NCBI RefSeq assembly: GCF_005484585.1
Contig: NZ_CP039435.1
Coordinates: forward strand, 186,001-250,000
Direction of reading: 5' to 3'
Origin: Brevundimonas sp. SGAir0440
Lineage (GTDB): Bacteria > Pseudomonadota > Alphaproteobacteria > Caulobacterales > Caulobacteraceae
Length of the DNA: 64,000 nt
Both the position numbers and the translations under genes were made by a program. Each line of letters opens with the position of its first letter. Positions within the stretch are counted from its first letter, which is position 1. Of the stretch, positions 44,146-52,927 are shown piece by piece. The notes beneath the pieces were generated by a model, which was given only the letters and a program-made list of their open reading frames with translations, was not told the DNA's origin and searched no databases.

Positions 44146-44721
44146 ATGAGTGTTTACGATCTGCCCAACCTCGCATGCCCAATCTACGGCGCGCGCCTTC
44201 AGCGCTCGACCTGCACAAATTGCAATGCCGCCTATACGCGTCGCTACCTCAAGGTTCAGCGGCGAGTGACCCCCGCCGTCGCGCTTCACAGTCGCGCCCG
44301 CCAGCGGGCAGCCCGTCGCGGGCTGCCGTTCGATCTGGATGTGAGCGACGTCATTGTGCCTTCAATTTGCCCCGCGCTGGGCGTGCCGCTCGTCGTTGGC
44401 GAGATGCGTTCGCCCTATTCCCCGTCACTTGATTGTATCCGGCCCGCCCTCGGTTATGTTCGCGGCAACACCCGCGTGATCTCTGACCAAGCGAACCATT
44501 TGAAAGGCGTCCTCGACATCGAGGGGCTGATTAAGCGCGCTGTGGCTTCGGTCGATCAGCGCCGTGAAGACTATGCGCGCCTGGCCGCGTACCTCGACCG
44601 GGAACTCCTGCTTGCCGACGTGCGGCGCAAGGCGGCGCTGGCGGGGGCCGCCGGCGAGGAATGGGCAGAGGTAGCCAAGTTCCTGGACGCGGCGTTTGTA
44701 CGCGCCGATTGGAAGCGCTGA
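44146..44721 (+). CDS. HNH / endonuclease-VII-like nuclease
   Basis: Protein of 191 residues. The N-terminal half has a basic, cysteine-bearing part (ACPIYGARLQRSTCTNCNAA). The nuclease-like core is at about 85-125: ICPALGVPLVV, then PSLDCIRPALGYVRGNTRVI and SDQANHLKG. This 'SLD-I-P-LGYV-GN--VIS--AN-LK' pattern is common in small phage and element HNH proteins. The Arg usually after SLD is Cys here. AAGGAG precedes the ATG. It is coupled to the next gene (TGATG overlap) and is divergent from the XRE regulator. It may cut DNA for the element or for competition; that is an inference. Confidence 0.7.
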   Translation: MSVYDLPNLACPIYGARLQRSTCTNCNAAYTRRYLKVQRRVTPAVALHSRARQRAARRGLPFDLDVSDVIVPSICPALGVPLVVGEMRSPYSPSLDCIRPALGYVRGNTRVISDQANHLKGVLDIEGLIKRAVASVDQRREDYARLAAYLDRELLLADVRRKAALAGAAGEEWAEVAKFLDAAFVRADWKR

Positions 44722-45107
44722 TGTCCAACCAAGTTGATTACAGCGAAGGTTTGCAGCGCCATTTTAAGGCTGTCGAGGTCACTCCAGGCCACCAGCGCGT
44801 CCTCGTCGGCACCAAGCCGCTCGAAGACGGCTGGGTCATGTCGATCATAAAAATCGATGGGTGCACCAGTGAAGCTGAAGCTGTCTGGCTCGGCCAATGC
44901 GTTCAGTCTGACCTGATTGACTACATCAGCACTGCTAACGACGAGGTCACGCCCCTTGAGGCGGTCATGGTCGAGTTCGGTCAGATCCCTCCCGGCGCCT
45001 GCTGGACTGTCGCCGTCTATGTAACGTTAGCGTCGTCCGAGGAAGCCGCCGCGATGTTCGATTTTATGACGGCCTATGCCACCACACCCACCACATGGGG
45101 GCACTAA
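44721..45107 (+). CDS. Hypothetical protein coupled to the HNH gene
   Basis: A protein of 128 residues, starting MSNQVDYSEGLQRHFKAVEV, soluble and acidic, with no family I recognise. Its ATG overlaps the HNH stop (TGATG), so it is probably made with it and may be an inhibitor or partner. The longer frame from 44661 lies inside the HNH gene and was rejected. Confidence 0.6.
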   Translation: MSNQVDYSEGLQRHFKAVEVTPGHQRVLVGTKPLEDGWVMSIIKIDGCTSEAEAVWLGQCVQSDLIDYISTANDEVTPLEAVMVEFGQIPPGACWTVAVYVTLASSEEAAAMFDFMTAYATTPTTWGH

Positions 45108-45171
45108 AACAAAAGCGACGCGAATGCAGACAATTCCTTTACAATAACAGTATGTTAACTCAGAACCACTA

Positions 45172-45199
45172 TTGCTTATTCAGCAGGGTCTGCTATAAC
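45172..45199 (+). promoter_or_regulatory. Candidate promoter of the AlpA-integrase unit
   Basis: TTGCTT, 16 bases, then TATAAC. It lies about 90 bases before the AlpA-like start and in an AT-rich gap (45108-45291). Confidence 0.4.
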
Positions 45200-45291
45200 C
45201 AACCCTCGATCACGTTCTCCGTCGGCAGTGACGACAACCGAGGGAGGCACCGCTCAGTCCCGAGCCCGCATACCTATTGCCTGTCGTCAAA

Positions 45292-45746
45292 ATGCGCCCT
45301 CGTTCCTCCCCGTCCGCCGACAAGGCGCCAACAGACTGGGCCCGACTTAAGGCCGTCGCCTTTCACCTGTTGCCTTCGGGACAGATCGACCAAGAAGGCC
45401 GACCGTCCGCACTCCCAGCGTTCTGGCCGCTGCTGCTCACGAAGGAGCAGTTGAGCGCCTACCTGGCGCTGTCGTGGTCCACGATTTCCAAGATTTGCAC
45501 GGTAGCTCCTGTTGATTTGGGAGCCAGCGCGTGATCCGCTACAACCGTTTTCAGATCGACGAATGGGTTGCGAGCCTGCCGCTCAAAACGGTCAAACAGG
45601 CTGCGCCGGCGGCTCCATCGCTTCCAGACATGGAAATCAAAAGCGACGAAAGGCGAACCTCAGCGCTAGATAAGGTTCGGGCACGTACCCTTAATCGTCT
45701 GAGCCAAAGCCGCCAGTTACTGAATGATGAAGCGCGCGATGGATAA
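45292..45746 (+). pseudogene. Frameshifted AlpA-like excisionase/regulator
   Basis: Two overlapping frames join to give one AlpA-type helix-turn-helix protein. The first ends with LLLTKEQLSAYLALSWSTIS...VDLGASA and stops at 45534. The second, starting at a GTG in the overlap, continues VIRYNRFQIDEWVASLPLKT to 45746. The family pattern runs directly from the 'DLG-S' part to 'IRY-R--ID-W', so a small indel is likely, for example a CG duplication in AGCGCGTG. Alternatively they are two translationally coupled ORFs. The product would control or direct excision by the adjacent recombinase. Confidence 0.6.
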
Positions 45747-46855
45747 GGTTAAATACGTCCAGCGCATTCGACGCCCGGACGGCACCGTCGATCTCTATTT
45801 TCGCAAAGGGAACCACCGTGAGGGCCCTCTGCGGTCACTCGATGGGTCCCCAGAACTCAAGGCCGAGGTCGATGCGATTCTCGCTCGACTCGCCAGGGCG
45901 CAAGCCGCTCAGACGCCGAGGGCAGGGACTGTAGGCGGCGCTATCCAGCGCTACAGGAAGTCCGCCGATTTTATCGGGCTCGCCCAGTCGACACAGATAG
46001 AATACGGGCGCCTACTCAATGAGATCGAGGTCGATGTCGGCGACGTTCGCCTCGCTGAAGTTGATAAGGGCTGGGTCAGAGACCAGCGCGACCTTTGGGC
46101 GCCGCGCGGCCATAAAGCCACGAATGACCGCGTTCAGATGCTCAAAAATGCCCTGAAGCCGGCCACTGAGGACGACCGCATAAAGACCAACCCTTTCTTG
46201 GGGCTGAAAAAGCTGGCTCCGCCTCATGACGCTGATGAGGTGAACCTTGCCTGGACAGACGAGGAAGTGGACGCGTTCATCGCGCTAGCCCTTAGGCGCG
46301 ACATGCCGGGCCTGGCCCGTGCCGTGGCTCTAGGGCGCTGGGGCGGCTTCCGTCGGGGTACAATCTGCAACATCCCGCTGAACGCTCGGATCATCGCGCA
46401 AGATGATGACGGTTTGCCCCAGCGCCGGCTCTACTGGACGACCGAGAAGCGTAAGGTTTTGTGCGACAAACGTGAAGACAGCCGCCTCTCTGCTTTTTTT
46501 GGAGAGCACGTCCACCAAAGCCCTTACCATCGCATACAACCAACGCGGCCACCCCTGGAAGGTGCGCGCTCTTAATCAGGCTGTCACCCGCCTGGCCATT
46601 GCGCTGGCTAAGACCAAGCGCGCTCGTCCCAATCTTACACCTCATGGCCTGCGCCATGCCCGTGGGCTTGAACTCGCGTACGCAGGTGCATCTGATGCCG
46701 AAATCATGGCGCAGCTTGAACACACCACCGAACGAGCGGCGCGGATTTACCGCCGGCAGGCGCAGCGTCGCCGCATGGCGGACAGCGGGCAGGACCGAGT
46801 CGATAATGTCGTAGCGCTCAAGGCACAGAGAAAACGGTCTTCGAACGGGACGTAA
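45724..46855 (+). pseudogene. Frameshifted tyrosine recombinase (integrase) at tRNA-Arg
   Basis: Site-specific recombinase, split in two frames. The first part (45724-46575 frame) has the core-binding domain and the catalytic Arg region GRWGGFRRGTICNIPLN. The second frame (to 46855) has the remaining catalytic residues: PHGLRHARGLELAYAG (HxxR) and AQLEHTTERAARIYRRQ (His and nucleophile Tyr). The break is at a run of seven T (46494-46500). With six T the protein reads ...SRLSAFLESTSTKALTIAYN... without interruption. The frameshift separates Arg from HxxR-Tyr, so it should be inactive unless slippage restores the frame. Its gene end is about 85 bases from the tRNA-Arg 3' end, the expected attachment site. 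Confidence 0.8.
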
Positions 46856-46860
46856 ACGCA

Positions 46861-46893
46861 GACTGTAACGAAGGGTGTAAAACGACTGTAACG
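46861..46893. repeat. Direct repeat pair next to the integrase
   Basis: GACTGTAACG at 46861-46870 and again at 46884-46893, 23 bases apart, between the integrase end and tRNA-Arg. They may be arm-type binding sites of the recombinase. No second copy of the tRNA end was found in the window. Confidence 0.4.
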
Positions 46894-46939
46894 GCGCGGA
46901 TAAAAACACGCGCCTCATCCACTAAGTCGTTGAAAAAGA

Positions 46940-47016
46940 TGGCGCACCCGGAGCGATTCGAACGCCCGACCCTCAGATTCGTAGTCTGATGCTCTATCCA
47001 GCTGAGCTACGGGTGC
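46940..47016 (-). tRNA. tRNA-Arg (anticodon ACG), CCA encoded
   Basis: A 77-base cloverleaf on the minus strand. Acceptor arms are GCACCCG and CGGGTGC. The D-loop has AGCTCAGCTGGATAGAGC. The anticodon arm is TCAGA-CTACGAA-TCTGA with anticodon ACG, the T-loop contains GTTCGAATC, and the 3' end is G-CCA in the DNA. It reads Arg CGU (CGN after A34 to inosine). Its 3' end is the usual target for tyrosine integrases, and a frameshifted one lies directly beside it. Confidence 0.95.
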
Positions 47017-47160
47017 GGCTGCCTTGCGGCGAGGGCGGGTCTTTAGCCGGTGGATCGGGCGGACGCAAGCGGGGGAATGCAGTTTCTGCGTCTGAAGCGG
47101 TTGGCGTGGCGGCTGCGACGGCTTAGGCCTGTCTAACGCTCCCCTGCTTTCGGATCTTTC

Positions 47161-48906
47161 ATGCGTTCTTTCCGTCGCCAGATCGCCGCTATGCTGGTTC
47201 CCGTCCTCATGGCGGGATGCCAGACCGCGACAGCCAGCCAAGCGGCGCCCGCGCTGGCGACAGTATCGCCTCAGGCCCCGTCGCCGGCCGCATCGCCCGC
47301 TCGGGGGCCGTTTGTGGCGGCGGCGAATCCGCTCGCGGTCGAGGCGGGGATGACCGTGTTGCGGCGTGGCGGATCGGCCGTGGATGCGGCGGTGACGATC
47401 CAGGCGGTGCTGGGTCTGGTGGAGCCCCAGTCGTCGGGCCTGGGGGGCGGGGCCTTTTTGATGAGCTATGACGCCGAGACCGGGACCGTCACGGCCTATG
47501 ACGGGCGCGAGACGGCGCCGGCGTCGGCGACGCCCGAACTGTTCTATGAGGACGGCAAGCCCCTGCCCTTCATCGACGCGGTGCTGTCGGGCCGCTCGAC
47601 CGGGGCGCCGGGGGCGGTGGCCATGCTGGCGATGGCGCAGAAGGATCATGGGAAGCTGGCCTGGCGCGATCTGTTCGGGGACGCCGAACGGCTGGCGCGC
47701 GACGGGTTCACGGTCAGCCCGCGTCTGGCCGGCATGATCAATGGACGCAGTCCGCAGGCGCGGACCCGCTGGGCCAGCGCCTATTTCACCAAGCCGGACG
47801 GGACGCGGTATCAGGCGGGCGATACGTTGAAAAACCCCGCCTACGCCGACACGGTCGCGCGATTGGCGCAGCAGGGGCCGGGCGTCGTCTATGGCGGGCC
47901 GATCGGGCGCGACATCGCGGCAGCGGTTCGCGAAGGACCGCGTCCCGGCGGTCTGACCGAGGCGGACATCGCCGGCTATCGGCCCTTGCGCCGCGACGCT
48001 CTCTGCCGGCCGTATCAGGCCTATGTGATCTGCGTGCCGCCGCCGCCGTCCAGCGGCGCGGCGTTGCTGCAGTTCCTGGCCATGGCCGAGGAAACGCCGG
48101 ATCTGGACAAGGGGGCCAGGAGCCCTGAGGCCTGGGTCGCGTTCGGGCGGTTGCAGCGACTGATGTATGCCGACCGGGACCGCTACATCGGCGACAACGA
48201 CTTCGTCGGCGTGCCGATCGCCGGCCTGCTGGATCCCGACTATGTCGCGTCGCGCGCGGCTCTGGCTCCGCAGGTGAACGGCCCGGTCGAGGCCGGCGCC
48301 CCAGCGGGATCGCCGCCGCGCGGGGCCGACCAGACCGCCGAGCCGGGCGGCACCTCGCACATGGTCGTCGTGGACGCCTGGGGCAATGCGGTCAGCATGA
48401 CCACGACGGTCGAGAGCATCTTCGGCAATGGCCGGATGGTCGACGGCTTCTTCCTGAATAATCAGCTGACCGACTTCTCCTTCACGCCGCTAGAGGACGG
48501 TCATCCGGCCGCCAATGCGGTGGCGGCGGGGAAGCGGCCGCGCTCATCGATGACGCCGGTGCTGATTCTGGATCGTCAGGGGCGGCTGGTCGGCGCCATA
48601 GGCTCGCCGGGCGGGTCCAGCATCCTGGCCTATGTCGCCAAGGCCTTGGTCGGGACGATGGACTGGGGCCTGTCGATGCAGGAGGCGATCGCCCTGCCCA
48701 ATCTGGTGGTGCGGGGCGAGATGGTCGGGGCCGACACCGACATGATCGCGCCGGATATCCGCGACGCCCTGGCGGCGGCGGGCATGGCCCTGAGGCCCAA
48801 CGCCACCGAGACCTCGGGGCTGCATGGCGCGATCTGGCGCGACGGTCGCTGGGACGGAGGGGCCGATCCGCGTCGCGAGGGCGTGGCGGTCTCGGAGGTT
48901 CGCTGA
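47161..48906 (+). CDS. ggt: Gamma-glutamyltransferase
   Basis: Enzyme of 581 residues that removes or transfers the gamma-glutamyl group of glutathione and related peptides; it acts outside the inner membrane. A lipoprotein signal ends in MAGC (about residue 20), so it is probably a lipid-anchored periplasmic form. The large subunit has SSGLGGGAFLMSYD. The autoprocessing site that releases the small subunit is GGTSHMVVVDAWGNAVS, with the nucleophile Thr at about 400. Downstream, GSPGGSSILAYVAK is the oxyanion-side motif. All key residues are present. Confidence 0.93.
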   Translation: MRSFRRQIAAMLVPVLMAGCQTATASQAAPALATVSPQAPSPAASPARGPFVAAANPLAVEAGMTVLRRGGSAVDAAVTIQAVLGLVEPQSSGLGGGAFLMSYDAETGTVTAYDGRETAPASATPELFYEDGKPLPFIDAVLSGRSTGAPGAVAMLAMAQKDHGKLAWRDLFGDAERLARDGFTVSPRLAGMINGRSPQARTRWASAYFTKPDGTRYQAGDTLKNPAYADTVARLAQQGPGVVYGGPIGRDIAAAVREGPRPGGLTEADIAGYRPLRRDALCRPYQAYVICVPPPPSSGAALLQFLAMAEETPDLDKGARSPEAWVAFGRLQRLMYADRDRYIGDNDFVGVPIAGLLDPDYVASRAALAPQVNGPVEAGAPAGSPPRGADQTAEPGGTSHMVVVDAWGNAVSMTTTVESIFGNGRMVDGFFLNNQLTDFSFTPLEDGHPAANAVAAGKRPRSSMTPVLILDRQGRLVGAIGSPGGSSILAYVAKALVGTMDWGLSMQEAIALPNLVVRGEMVGADTDMIAPDIRDALAAAGMALRPNATETSGLHGAIWRDGRWDGGADPRREGVAVSEVR

Positions 48907-48910
48907 AGGC

Positions 48911-49762
48911 TCAGCGGCCGGGACGGATCGACAGCTGGAAGGCCAGCAGGCCTTCGCTGACGTCGGTGTCCAGGCCGTTCATGCCCCGCAGACCCTTGCC
49001 GGCGTCAATCTCGCGATAGACGACGCCGAACGAGGTCTGCATGTCGCCCTTGCGATAGGCCACGCCGATCGAGGCGTCGCCCAGGAAGCTGCCCTTGTCC
49101 TGGGTGTAACCCGAGCGGGCATAGTCGCCGTCGCGCGTGCGGGCGAAGTTGTAGCCCACGGCCCGGCCCGATCCGGCGGCGTACAGATACCAGCGCGGCC
49201 GCTCGCCGAACCGTTCGCGGCCGTTGGGGGCCAGACGATCCAGCCCCTCGCCGATCTTGAGCGTGACCCCGGCCTCGGCCGAACGGCCTTCGCTGCCGAC
49301 GCCGAGACCGGCATGGGGCGTCAGGCTGACCTCGAGGCCCGAGGCGGTATGGCCGCGAGCGCCGCGGAAACCGCGCACATAGCGCAGGTCATAGGCGTCG
49401 GGGTCCAGTTCGGCCCGATCGACGGGCGTGACCGGCAAGGGAGAGCCGTCGGCGCGGCGCAGACGGCCGGCCGTTTCCAGCGTCACCCGGTCGGTGAAGT
49501 CGGTGCGATCAATCCAGACGTCGTTGCGCGTGCTGGCGGTCAGGCCGGATCGGTTGTCGGGACGGAAGGCGGTCGGGATTTCAATCTGAGCGCCGAACCG
49601 GGCGTCAGGGGCTACGCGGAAACTGGTCTGTTCGGTCAGGCGCGCCTCGACATCGGGCGAGGCGTCGAAGGCGTTGGGGGCCCAGGTCTGTGCACAGGCG
49701 GCGCTCGCGCCGGCCATCGCCAACACGCCCCCCAAGCCGAGACTACAGGCCTTCAATCGCAT
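48911..49762 (-). CDS. Outer-membrane protein, LpxR (DUF2219)-like
   Basis: A secreted beta-barrel-like protein of 283 residues. The start MRLKACSLGLGGVLAMAGAS has a GGGAG site; the longer frame upstream is inside the reductase gene. After signal cleavage near ACAQTW come repeated amphipathic strands. The C-terminal strand set (RWYLYAAGSGRAVGYNF, then SFLGDASIGVAYRKGDMQTS and FGVVYREI) resembles the LpxR lipid A deacylase family. I cannot confirm the catalytic residues. It is convergent with the ggt gene. Confidence 0.6.
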   Translation of the reverse strand: MRLKACSLGLGGVLAMAGASAACAQTWAPNAFDASPDVEARLTEQTSFRVAPDARFGAQIEIPTAFRPDNRSGLTASTRNDVWIDRTDFTDRVTLETAGRLRRADGSPLPVTPVDRAELDPDAYDLRYVRGFRGARGHTASGLEVSLTPHAGLGVGSEGRSAEAGVTLKIGEGLDRLAPNGRERFGERPRWYLYAAGSGRAVGYNFARTRDGDYARSGYTQDKGSFLGDASIGVAYRKGDMQTSFGVVYREIDAGKGLRGMNGLDTDVSEGLLAFQLSIRPGR

Positions 49763-49881
49763 CCGGTCTCCCCACCGATCCGCTGGACACACACTGCAAC
49801 CCTCAGGCGCAAGAGTCCAACGGCTTTTGGTCATGGTTTCGTCGCGTTTGAACGAGGACGACCTGCCGGGGTTCCAAAACG

Positions 49882-49910
49882 AAAAAGGGCCCCGCTGTCG
49901 CGGAGCCCTT
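49882..49910 (-). terminator. Rho-independent terminator after nrdA
   Basis: On the minus strand GGGCTCCGC, a 4-base loop, then GCGGGGCCC followed by TTTTTC. It is about 20 bases past the reductase stop. Confidence 0.8.
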
Positions 49911-49932
49911 CGGGTCGCTCGGTGCAGATGCC

Positions 49933-51822
49933 TTACTGGCAGGCCAGGCACTCGTCGTAGTCGGTCTTGGGCAGGGAGAAGAGATCGGGCTGATTGGGGT
50001 CGATCTCGGCCTCGGCCTTGTCCTCGGCGCCCGCGAAGGCGGCGCGCTGCACCGACTTGGAGCGCAGGTAGTACAGCGACTTCACGCCGCGTTCCCACGC
50101 GGACCAGTGCAGCATGTGCAGGTCCCATTTGTTCACGTCGCCGGGGATGAACAGGTTCAGCGACTGGGCCTGGCAGATTTCCGGCGCGCGGTCGGCGGCC
50201 AGTTCGATCACCCAGCGCTGGTCCAGTTCGAAGGCGGTCTTGAACACGCCCTTCTCGTCCTCGTTCAGGGCGTCGAGGTGCTGGACCGAACCTTCGTTCT
50301 CCAGAATGGAGCTCCACACCGCCTCGGTGTTGATGCCCTTTTCGTCGAGCAAGCGCTCCAGATAGGGGTTCTTGACCGCGAACGAGCCCGACAGGGTCTT
50401 GTGGGTGTAGATGTTGGCCGGGATCGGCTCGATGCCGGCCGACGTGCCGCCGCAGATGATCGAGATCGAGGCGGTGGGGGCGATGGCCAGCTTGTGGCTG
50501 AACCGCTCCATCACGCCGCGCTCCTCGGCGTCCAGGCACGGGCCCTTCTCCTCGGCCAGCAGGCGGCTGGCCTTATCGGCCTCGCGACGCAGGTGCTTGA
50601 ACAGGCGCATGTTCCACGACTTGGCCATGGCGCTTTCGAAGGCGACGCCCTGCCCCTGCAAGAAGGAGTGGAAGCCCATCAGGCCCAGACCCACCGAACG
50701 CTCGCGCTTGGCCGAATAGACGGCGGCGGCCATGGCGGGCGGGGCGCGGCGGATGAAGTCCTCCAGCACATTGTCCAGGAACCGCATCAGATCCTCGACG
50801 AAGCGCGGCTCCTCACGCCATTCCAGGAAGGTCTCGGCGTTCACCGACGACAGGCAGCAGACGGCGGTCCGGTCCACGCCCAGGTGGTCGCGGCCGGTGT
50901 GAAGCATGATTTCGGCGCACAGGTTCGACTGTTTGACCTTCAGGCCCAGGTCGCGCTGGTGCGGCGCCATCTGGCGGTTCACCGTGTCCGAGAAGATCAG
51001 ATACGGCTCGCCGGTCTGCATGCGGATGTCGAGCAGCTTGGTCCACAGCGAACGGGCGTCGACGGTCTTCATGACCGCGCCGTCCTTGGGCGACTTCAGG
51101 TCGAAGGTTCCGCCGACTTTCACCGCCTCCATGAACTCGTCGGTGACGTTGATGCCGTGGTGCAGGTTCAGGGACTTGCGATTGAAGTCGCCCGACGGTT
51201 TGCGGATCTCCAGGAACTCTTCGATTTCCGGGTGGTGGATGTCCAGATAGACGGCGGCCGAACCGCGGCGCAGCGAACCCTGGCTGATCGCCAGCGTCAG
51301 GCTGTCCATCACGCGGATGAAAGGGATGATGCCCGAGGTCTTGCCCGCTCCCTTGACCTTTTCGCCGATGGAGCGGACGCCGCCCCAATAGGTGCCGATG
51401 CCGCCGCCGTTCGAGGCCAGGGCCACGTTCTCGTTCCAGACGTTCTGGATGCCGTCCAGGCTGTCGCCCACCGCGTTCAGGAAGCAGGAGATCGGCAGGC
51501 CGCGATCCGCGCCGCCGTTCGACAGGACCGGGGTCGCCGGCATGAACCACAGGCGGCTCATATAGTCATACAGGCGCTGGGCGTGTTCGGCGTCGTCCGA
51601 GAAGGCGGTCGAGACCCGCGCGAACATGTCCTGATAGCTTTCGCCCGGCAGCAGATAGCGATCTTCCAGCGTCTTCTTGCCGAAGTCGGTCAGCAGATCA
51701 TCGCGCGAGCGGTCGACCTGGACCGATTTGACCACGGTCAGGTGGGGGCGCTCCGGCGTCGGCGTCGCCGCAACGCCTTGGAATTCCGTCGTCTTCAATG
51801 CCTCGCCGCCAGCCATGGTCAT
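49933..51822 (-). CDS. nrdA: Ribonucleoside-diphosphate reductase, class I alpha subunit
   Basis: Catalytic subunit that makes deoxyribonucleotides. It has 629 residues. The start MTMAGGEALK has AGGA five bases upstream. Active-site landmarks are PISCFLNAVGDSLDGIQNVW, the NLCAEI motif (Asn-Cys-Glu), and the C-terminal redox pair in DYDECLACQ. It lacks an obvious N-terminal ATP-cone, so dATP inhibition may be absent or different. The beta subunit is not adjacent. Two NrdR-like boxes lie upstream. Confidence 0.94.
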   Translation of the reverse strand: MTMAGGEALKTTEFQGVAATPTPERPHLTVVKSVQVDRSRDDLLTDFGKKTLEDRYLLPGESYQDMFARVSTAFSDDAEHAQRLYDYMSRLWFMPATPVLSNGGADRGLPISCFLNAVGDSLDGIQNVWNENVALASNGGGIGTYWGGVRSIGEKVKGAGKTSGIIPFIRVMDSLTLAISQGSLRRGSAAVYLDIHHPEIEEFLEIRKPSGDFNRKSLNLHHGINVTDEFMEAVKVGGTFDLKSPKDGAVMKTVDARSLWTKLLDIRMQTGEPYLIFSDTVNRQMAPHQRDLGLKVKQSNLCAEIMLHTGRDHLGVDRTAVCCLSSVNAETFLEWREEPRFVEDLMRFLDNVLEDFIRRAPPAMAAAVYSAKRERSVGLGLMGFHSFLQGQGVAFESAMAKSWNMRLFKHLRREADKASRLLAEEKGPCLDAEERGVMERFSHKLAIAPTASISIICGGTSAGIEPIPANIYTHKTLSGSFAVKNPYLERLLDEKGINTEAVWSSILENEGSVQHLDALNEDEKGVFKTAFELDQRWVIELAADRAPEICQAQSLNLFIPGDVNKWDLHMLHWSAWERGVKSLYYLRSKSVQRAAFAGAEDKAEAEIDPNQPDLFSLPKTDYDECLACQ

Positions 51823-51865
51823 CTGCGTCCTGAACAAAAAATCGTTTGAGCCGCCCGCGCCGCGA

Positions 51866-51912
51866 CCACATCATCTTGTGGCCTCCGCGCTCCCCGAGCC
51901 CACATATAGGGC
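51866..51912. promoter_or_regulatory. Two NrdR-box-like sites upstream of nrdA
   Basis: CCACATCATCTTGTGG (51866-51881) and AGCCCACATATAGGGC (51897-51912), each a 16-base imperfect palindrome like the NrdR consensus (acaCwAtATaTwGtgt). Their starts are 31 bases apart, the spacing NrdR uses. NrdR is known to repress reductase genes; binding here is inferred. Confidence 0.6.
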
Positions 51913-52095
51913 GCATATGCCTAATGACCCGTCAACGGGTTGACGCCGACCATTGTGGGCGAATCGGTCGGACAAGTCCCAGCCGCCTGGGGAAAAGCCA
52001 GTACTCAAGCCAGCACGTCCGTTTTACGCGCCTGAGACAAAGCGATCACGAACGCGTGATCGGAACGACTGACCAGCTTGGCCGTTGGCTCGCCC

Positions 52096-52872
52096 ATGAC
52101 GCTTTCCGATGTCCGCGCCTTTTTGATACGCGTCCTGACGGTCGCCCGCACCGAGATCGCCGCGCTTCTGGCCTTGCTGGTCGTCGCCGGCGGCGTTTTG
52201 ACCTTCGCAGGCCTCGCCGATGAGATGACCGAGGGCGAGGGCCAGGCCTTCGATCTTCATGTCCTGGCGCTGATGCGGCCCTATGCCGACGACCCGGGCC
52301 GGCCGTGGGGGCCGTGGTGGCTGAAGGAGGCGGCGGCGGACATCACCTCGCTGGGCGGCATCTCGGTGCTGGGGCTGTTCGCCCTGATCGTGATCGTCTT
52401 CCTGCTGAGCCAGCGGAAATGGCTGTCGTCCCTGCTGCTGATCATTGGCCTGGCCGGGGGCGTCGCGCTCTCGGAGGGCCTGAAGGCCGTGTTCGAACGC
52501 GCCCGGCCCCCTGCGGCCATGCAGGCGGTGGAGACGATCAACGCCAGCTTCCCGTCCGGCCACGCCCTGCTATCCACCGTCTTCTATCTCAGCGTCGCCG
52601 TCATGCTGACCCGCGCCTTCCCGCGCGAGCGGTTCAAGGTCTTCGTCCTGGGCGTCGGCATTCTGCTGGCCCTGCTGGTCGGGCTGACGCGCATCTATCT
52701 GGGCGCCCACTGGGCCACCGACGTCTTCGCCGGCTGGGCGGTCGGCGCCGCCTGGGCCATGGCCCTGTGGCTGGTCGCCTATGGGGTGGCGCGCTGGCAG
52801 AAGCGTCACCGCGCGGCGCTGCAGGACGAAGCCTCGCCGATCGAAGCCGCGCCCGACCCGACCAAAGTCTAG
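52096..52872 (+). CDS. PAP2-family membrane phosphatase
   Basis: Integral membrane phosphatase of 258 residues, likely acting on a lipid phosphate such as undecaprenyl pyrophosphate. It has about six membrane helices. The three motifs are KAVFERARPP, FPSGHALLSTVFYL and GLTRIYLGAHWATDVFAGW, with the catalytic His residues in the second and third. I chose MTLSDVRAFLI; the upstream TTG frame lacks support. Confidence 0.88.
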   Translation: MTLSDVRAFLIRVLTVARTEIAALLALLVVAGGVLTFAGLADEMTEGEGQAFDLHVLALMRPYADDPGRPWGPWWLKEAAADITSLGGISVLGLFALIVIVFLLSQRKWLSSLLLIIGLAGGVALSEGLKAVFERARPPAAMQAVETINASFPSGHALLSTVFYLSVAVMLTRAFPRERFKVFVLGVGILLALLVGLTRIYLGAHWATDVFAGWAVGAAWAMALWLVAYGVARWQKRHRAALQDEASPIEAAPDPTKV

Positions 52873-52927
52873 GCCCGCCATCTGCCGCGCGGCAGGCTAG
52901 TCTGGCGACATGACGGAGACGCACGCC

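Noticed and set aside
46480..46510. Programmed frameshift in the integrase
   Set aside because: A T7 run could slip, but no stimulatory structure is seen and tyrosine integrases do not normally use one. Mutation or read error is simpler, though not excluded.
49674..50150. Plus-strand ORF over the ends of the LpxR-like and nrdA genes
   Set aside because: It overlaps two well-supported genes and a terminator.
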